A DNA stretch of 64,000 nt from Alitta virens (Eukaryota; Annelida; Polychaeta; Phyllodocida; Nereididae). Below are positions 58,000 through 64,000 of this stretch, in pieces (the stretch's first letter is position 1; each line of letters begins with the position of its first letter). A model generated the notes under the pieces. The model saw nothing but the letters and a program-made list of their open reading frames with translations. It searched no databases and was not told the DNA's origin. The stretch lies in the NCBI GenBank assembly GCA_932294295.1, contig OW028576.1, positions 46,346,628 to 46,410,627 of the forward strand, written 5' to 3'. A program made the translations under genes and the position numbers.

Positions 58000-59585
58000 C
58001 TCTCATTTGCCACCGAACTCTTCAAAACATTGTACAGTAATAATTCAACTTCATCAATGTAGTGGTGTCACAAGAATTGTTTAACCCCAGGACATTTATG
58101 GCTAAATTATAGGGGGGAACCACAAGTATACACTTAAGAACTGGTTGTTCTTGCCCTGCTATTGTATGTAATATTTTATCATAATTTTTTCTCACAGCTG
58201 TGATATTGCTTTGGTAATATTTAAATAATAATAACAAAGTGTTATCTCCTTTTATTTTACCTATTTACAATTTATTTACAGTTTTGTGCAGTGTTACATA
58301 TTATGATTAATATGCAAATAAAGATATAATGATTACAATTGAATAATTATACACATTAATATAGAAATATATGCACATGTATAGCCCAATTTCATTTTGG
58401 CCTGTAGCTGTCACACCTAAATTTTCTTGCTTTGACTTTACTGCCCTGTTTTCGTGTTTTCTCAATTATAAAAAATACATGAGGTCAATCTGCATATAGT
58501 TATATTATTTTTAAGGGGGGTTATATTCGGGGGGGGGGGGGGGTTACAACAACATCACAGCATACTTCCTCTGCCCACTTGCATTAAGTGCGTTGTCGTC
58601 ATATATTGATTTGCACTTCACAGCCAATGAAATGACATTTTCATGCTCATAATTTCTGCTGGCTTTTTTTTTATTTCCCATCCTTATTGGAAGTCAGCGA
58701 GCAGCTAGGACCAAAGCTCAGATGAGAATAGACAAATACAATACTATTTAGTGGCAATAAAACTACAAAGAACGAAAGGTCATTCTCTCTCAATAGGGTT
58801 TATGGTATGGAGTAATGAGTGCACCCCAGTTAAACCTTCCAATACATTGGCATTTAAACACCAATATCTCAGGGGATATTAAACTGTCTAAAGTGAAAAT
58901 GATGAAATCTAATTCATAATATAGCAATGCATTATTTGAGTAATTATTCATTCCCAACTACTATGTTTTGACTATTTTCTCATCAAACTCCATATGTCAA
59001 ACTGAAGTTTGAAAGTCATTGATTGGTACCCTTCAAATGGGCACTAAATATGTGAAAATCAATCTCTGGAAGTTTCACTTCAGTCAGTTTAACATAGAAA
59101 ATGCACACCTATTTTGACATGATTTTGACCTGTGAACTTGCAATCCCACGAAAACAGGGCAGTAAAGTCAAAGTAAGAAAATTTAGGTGTGACAGCTACA
59201 GGCCAGAATGAACTTGTGCAAATATTTCAATATTAATGTGTATACTTATTCAATTGTAATCATTATATCTTTATTTGCATATTAATCATATGTAACATTG
59301 CACAAAACTGTAAATAAAGTTGCAAATAGGTAAAATAAAAGGTGACAACACCTTTTTATCATTATTTAAATATTGCAAAAGCAATATCACAGCTAAAAAG
59401 TATGATAAAATATTACATACAATAGTAGGCCGATTACAACCAGTTCTTAAGTGTATACTTGTGGTTCCCCCTATAATTTAGCCATGAATGTCCTGGGGTT
59501 AAACATTTATGTTGTGACACCACTACATTGATGAAGTTGGATTATTACTGTACAATGTTTTGGCGAGTTTGATGGCAAATGAGAG
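58000..59585. mobile_element. Fold-back element with ~450 bp inverted arms
   Basis: The left arm 58000-58456 (from CTCTCATTTGCCACC to CCCTGTTTTCGTG) is repeated in reverse at 59147-59585 (from CACGAAAACAGGGCAG to GGCAAATGAGAG). Arm-to-arm identity is high, with scattered changes and a few small indels. The 690-base centre holds a poly-G run (58523-58542) and no gene. The structure fits a foldback or long-TIR DNA transposon. It lies between the divergent WSC genes. Confidence 0.85.
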
Positions 59586-60195
59586 CCTATTTGTGTAACA
59601 CTGTGGGGAAGACCTTTAACCCATGTGGCCAACATAGGACTCTATGCAATGCATACTCTACTGTAACAGTCATATTGGCTATCCCTTATCTAAGACCTTT
59701 CAAGCTAGAATGTCATTAAATAAAATAATAGAAAATTTTGCCAAGGTTTTTAGAACACGATTCATTCAGCAACATCGCCTTTACAACCTGTCAAATAACA
59801 GCACTTTCTATAATATAAGTCCCCCCCCCCCTAAAAAAAAATCAATGTAATTTTTTTTTGTTGCACTTTCTATCTGGAGCTTACACAAATCATTAGTTCT
59901 CAATAAAAAAAAATCAATGTTAAGTTTGCATTTCAAGCTTTAAACTGCTTATTGTTCTTGGTTAGCTCTAAATGTCAAAACTTTGCAATAAAGATGAAGC
60001 GGTGAATCTAGGGATTGTTTTGATTTTGACACTTCAAAAATAAAGCCAGGAAAAGTGGCAGTAAAACTGGTGACATATTGATTAAATTATGCATTGTATG
60101 CAGTTTCAAAAGTGTCTTAAACCTCTCAAAGGTTATTATTAGTGGTTAGTTTACTACTGACTCATTTTGATTTGTCAAGTTGTGAGTGACATACG
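59586..60195. other. Intergenic, upstream of the plus-strand WSC gene
   Basis: A poly-C run at 59821-59831; no clear TATA box near the start at 60196. Confidence 0.4.
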
Positions 60196-62551
60196 ATGTT
60201 CTCCTTGACAATGAAAAATACTTTAAGACTTACAGTCTTATTTATGTTTCTTCATCAAGGTAAGTCATTTATAGCTTTAGATGAGGGGTTACATTCTGCA
60301 AAGATGGTTTCATTTTCACAAATCATAACAAACATATTGCAATTATTGTACTACTGTAACAACCAATAGCACATGTAGACGGCCAAATTAGCTGACCTGG
60401 CAGGTTATGTCAGTTTAGTTGCTTGGTAAGCAAATTTGTCTGACTGGAAATATGCCTTACTGACATTGTAGCATTATGAAGAGCGTCACTGATTCGCAAT
60501 TTCAGAGTAATTTTATGAAAAAATAAGATCAGAGGTTAAATTCAAGCCATAATGGAATTACCAATACATTTTTGTACATAATAAACATTGAATTATGAAA
60601 ATCGGACGAAAATTGATGGTGCTGTTTTATAAAATATATCAGGAAACGATGACACTTATGACGTTCATGAGGTTCATCTGCGCTTCGTATTCGTATTCTG
60701 TTGTATTTGCCAGGCAATATAACTGGCCATGATATTTGTCAATGATATCATATTTGTCAGTGATATTTAATATTCTAAAATGAAATGGTGATATTGACTT
60801 ATTTGCCATAAGCACCATAGATGCTGCAACAACATTTAGATAACATTGTCACAATACAACAGTGTGGCCCTAGGAATCATGGAACAATGTTTAGAATAAT
60901 ATACGACTGTGCGTGTAATATTCAAATATATCAGGAGTATGGGAGACTTTGCGGCATGGGGAATATTGGAACACCTGCCATATCTTGATAATAAACTGTA
61001 GAAATCCAAGGCTGGCCTCAAACTAAAGTAGGAGAATATCTTCAATTTATCTGTGGAAGCCATCAAGATCAAGTGAAGCATTCAGCTGTGGAGGATCATT
61101 TCATGTTTTTTGAAGTCTGAAGTAAATTTTCCTTTCATACATTCTAACCCTGGCATTTCATACAATAGTTTTCAGCAAAAATTATCAATGTTTCATAAGT
61201 GCCTTTCATAGAGATTTGATTGAACATAATAGTAATCTCACACAGTATAGGTGGAAGAGTTAAAAGGGGGTTCTTTTGAAAACCACTGCATGGGACCATT
61301 GGAACAGTCAGGTAGGAGTACATTGCAGCAGTGAGGTGACTGTATAATTTACCAAATTTATGTTGAATATCTATATATTATCAAAATATGGCGAGAACCA
61401 AAACGATGTACTTGAGAGGCACGGTTAGAGTGGCCTTGACCTCAAGAAGAGAGGGTTTGATGTGGTATTGCAAGGAGAGGCTGTGTCTCCACAGGTATTT
61501 GAAATTGGTAGTAAACAAATAAAGACTCAAGACAACGAGTTCAAGATCCGAGTTTTGCTTGCTAAATGAAAACATCCAGAAAGTCAATTTTCATATAATG
61601 CTTATTAAGGCAATAAGTTTAAAATTATGACTGGGATTTTTTGACACAGTTTATTGAAAATTAGATCAAAATCTTATTGTTTAAATTCAATCTTTACAAA
61701 AAAATCAAATGGTGTGCTTTGGAGTGTAATAGGAGGTCACTGAACTTATACATTTAAATTGTCTCTTTGTGAGTAACAATTTAGGAATTTAATCACCTGT
61801 TTGACCTTAACTGCATATGAGATGATATCACTGAGATATTCAACCAAATGTCAAAAATGTTCCAAAGAACCCCGCTGTCTCCCCATTAATCTTATATTTG
61901 TATTAATTTTTTTTTGCTGTATTTGTATCATGTAGTTTCTGTGTTTATATTTCATTTAATGTTGGCTTTTGAAATCAATAAATACAATTTTACAGATTTT
62001 TGCAACCTTCAGACTAATGTAAAGAACATGTATTATTCTTTGGCATTGATGATATGGGGGGGGGGGGGGTATCAGTGTCAATAGTGCTAAAATTTCTGTT
62101 TTTCTCTATTTAATGTTATGCATCGAGGCATTTCAAATTTTGTATAGCATGCATGCACATTTCAATTTCAAAACTGAATTGATACTAGCCCTATGTTATT
62201 ATGTTTTTCACATCTTCTTGCATATATTCCCATATTCAAATTATTATTTATCATAATGTTTATTCATATACGTATCATATATGTTCATTCTAGTAGATGG
62301 CGCTGTGAATGAATATGTTGGCTGTCTCATGGACCGACAAATGAATGGATATTTCCAATTATTTTACCATTATTTATTTTCATATCTCATATATTTTCAT
62401 TCTAGTAACTGGCGCTGTGAATGAATATGTCGGCTGTTTCAAAGACCAACAGCATGAATGGATATTTTTCGCCTGGGGACCAAGCGGCATAACTGCATTG
62501 CTCTGTTCAAATCATTGCGAGATGCTGAAGTACAGATACTATGGAATGGGG
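60196..62551 (+). CDS. WSC-domain gene, 5' part (paralogue of the minus-strand WSC gene)
   Basis: Exon 1, 60196-60259, gives a signal peptide (MFSLTMKNTLRLTVLFMFLH, donor GTAAGT, phase 1). Exon 2, 62406-62551 (146 bases, the same length and phases as WSC exon 2 of the minus gene), encodes EYVGCFKDQQHEWIFFAWGP and YRYYGMG, ending at GTATGT in phase 0. Residues such as GC.KD..HEW.FF and Y.GM are shared with the minus-strand protein, so the two are a head-to-head duplicated pair. The second half of the WSC domain was not found before the window ends; the gene either continues beyond 64000 or is broken. Confidence 0.75.
60260..62293. other. Long intron 1 of the plus-strand WSC gene
   Basis: Nothing recognised apart from a poly-G run at 62056-62068 and incidental frames. 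Confidence 0.4.
62294..62345 (+). pseudogene. Truncated tandem copy of the WSC half-exon
   Basis: After TTCTAG the sequence reads DGAVNEYVGCLMDRQMNGYF, a close copy of the first 20 codons of the real exon at 62406, then runs into intron sequence. The preceding 50 bases are also duplicated (offset 112). It has no donor and is probably not used. Confidence 0.65.
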
Positions 62552-62621
62552 GTATGTACTGTGAAATGCTGCAAATAAATGTGAAATAGGTTAGTTAGGC
62601 TCCATTGATACATCAGCCATT

Positions 62622-62808
62622 AGCACTGATCTCACACTGATCTCACACTGATCTCACACTGATCTCACACTGATCTCACATTTATCTCATACTGATCTCA
62701 CACTGATCTCACACTGATCTCACACTGATTTCACACTGGTCTCACACTGGTCTCACACTGATCTCACACTGATCTCACACTGATCTCACACTGGTCTCAC
62801 ACTGGTCA
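62622..62808 (+). repeat. 11 bp tandem repeat CTGATCTCACA
   Basis: About 17 copies with few variants (CTGGTCTCACA, TTTATCTCATA). Confidence 0.95.
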
Positions 62809-62815
62809 ACTAAGC

Positions 62816-64000
62816 TTAGAATGAGGTGATATGGGCTTGCCTTAAACAACTGTTATATATATACATAGCTTTTATTGACACTTTTTCATATCAGAAAAGA
62901 TGCATATGTCACATATATCTATAACTCTACTCACTAAGTCTATCTAAAACTACACCTACAGAAGTATGAAATACAAGTTCTCATTATTTTATGCATAATA
63001 TATCGCTTAATGTTCAAGGTCCCAGTTGCCATAATTTAATGTTTTCTGGGCAGAGTCCTGCTCTTAGAAATTCAGTGTTTAAGCGAAATAATATATAAGT
63101 TTACGTACATAAAAGATAGCGGATAAATCACAGAATAAATCATGAATACTGACAACAATATCAATATTAGATTAAAATGTTACAAAAATATACAAATACT
63201 CATCATAATAGCACAATAAGATTCAAATTTACACCATATAGTGACGTTTATATGGCATCATATTGTCTGAAACAGTTGTTTTCAAGATTTGTCAAGTAAA
63301 TACAGTTTTATAGTGGTCACAGAATTTAAATGAAAAGGCTCTATCAAAATTCCCTAGGTGGGGCAGTTCCTTGCATTAATTCACTGATTTCCCACTAGGG
63401 CTATGGTATAAATAGACCTGCAGCTTAGGTCCTGCAGTAGTAGCAATAAGAGTAGCTGCAGTAGCAGAAGAGCATCAAGAACAGAAGTCAGAAGTGCTCA
63501 TTTTCCTGAAGTTAAGATAGATTAGTCTAAATTGCAGTGTTTTCTTTGGATATCCAATGTCTTGAGCTACTCAAGTAATCACTTCATTACTATGCTGGAC
63601 TTATCAGAATACATTATTGGAATCTTATCTTCTGACTTTGACTTCCTTCATTTATTGTAATGACCTACTAAACCGGTTCAAGTGGAAGAATGGTCAGCCA
63701 TTTCTTGAATAACATTTGAGAAGAGGACTGTTCAGTCTCGGAAACCTTATCCTCTCTGCCAAACCAGTGAGGAAATCCCCAAACATAATGATTAACTGTC
63801 ATCCGTAATCCGGTATACCGGATTGCCATAAACCCATACTCTGCCGCACAACACTATAAAAATCCCTCTGACTATGCTTCGAGTAAAAGAGCTCTTTTTT
63901 TGGGACGTTTTTACTGACTCTGTAGACACTGTTACATTTTTACTAAATTTTGATACATGTTGACTGTGTGCTCTCTACCATTTTTCTTATAATTTTATAA
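62816..64000. other. Right end of window: two TATA-like sites, no gene resolved
   Basis: TATAAATA at 63407-63414 precedes a CAG/TAG-rich transcribed-looking stretch (CTGCAGTAGTAGCAATAAGA). TATAAAAA is at 63855-63862, and 63780-63870 has an LTR-like look (CCGTAATCCGGTATACCGGA). A promoter or the LTR of an element extending past the window would explain these; neither can be shown here. Confidence 0.3.

Overview
The window looks like AT-rich nuclear DNA from an invertebrate animal. Coding exons are short and bounded by GT/AG junctions, mostly in symmetrical phase 1. Genes carry TATA boxes and AATAAA signals. Repeats are dense: tetranucleotide microsatellites, tRNA-derived SINEs, MITEs, 5'-truncated non-LTR retrotransposons and a long satellite. 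The domain set (single IgV receptors, WSC/EGF/PAN secreted proteins, a PLAC8 protein, a short amidated-peptide precursor) fits a marine invertebrate such as a lower deuterostome, lophotrochozoan or cnidarian. The sequence alone does not fix the phylum. All multi-exon models were assembled by eye from splice sites, reading phase and domain motifs; none has transcript support.

Region 1 (1-30.7 kb) is an IgV receptor-like cluster. Two head-to-tail segmental copies (about 1-2.8 kb and 3.6-6.2 kb) each hold a signal-peptide exon and one IgV exon. A third gene (21.9-27.9 kb, +) is complete: signal peptide, IgV, transmembrane segment and a tyrosine-motif tail. On the minus strand at 8.0-8.5 kb lie two tail exons of the same family with no visible head; they abut a 2.8 kb satellite of 660 bp dimeric units (9.15-11.94 kb). 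Around 29.6 kb and 30.5 kb are an internally deleted IgV exon and a decayed one. Between genes B and C are a hAT-type element (14.39-16.32 kb), SINEs and an abundant dispersed repeat.

Region 2 (30.7-46.2 kb) holds a PLAC8-family gene (-), a pogo-like MITE with internal 15 bp repeats, a 22 bp tandem array, several MITE families, an unrecognised two-exon gene for a basic, coiled-coil-like 361-residue protein (+, 41.8-43.3 kb), and a compact two-exon minus-strand gene (45.2-46.1 kb) that reads as a neuropeptide-type precursor ending RR-decapeptide-GK-stop.

Region 3 (48.6-62.6 kb) is a head-to-head pair of WSC-domain genes. The minus-strand gene (48.7-56.0 kb) can be read completely over eight phase-compatible exons as signal peptide-WSC-WSC-EGF-EGF-PAN (393 residues, secreted). 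The plus-strand paralogue starts at 60.2 kb; only its signal peptide and first half-WSC exon are visible. Between them sit a MITE and a 1.6 kb fold-back element with arms of about 450 bp. The surface and secreted recognition domains, local exon duplications and relics together suggest a fast-evolving locus, possibly of immune or recognition function; that last step is inference.
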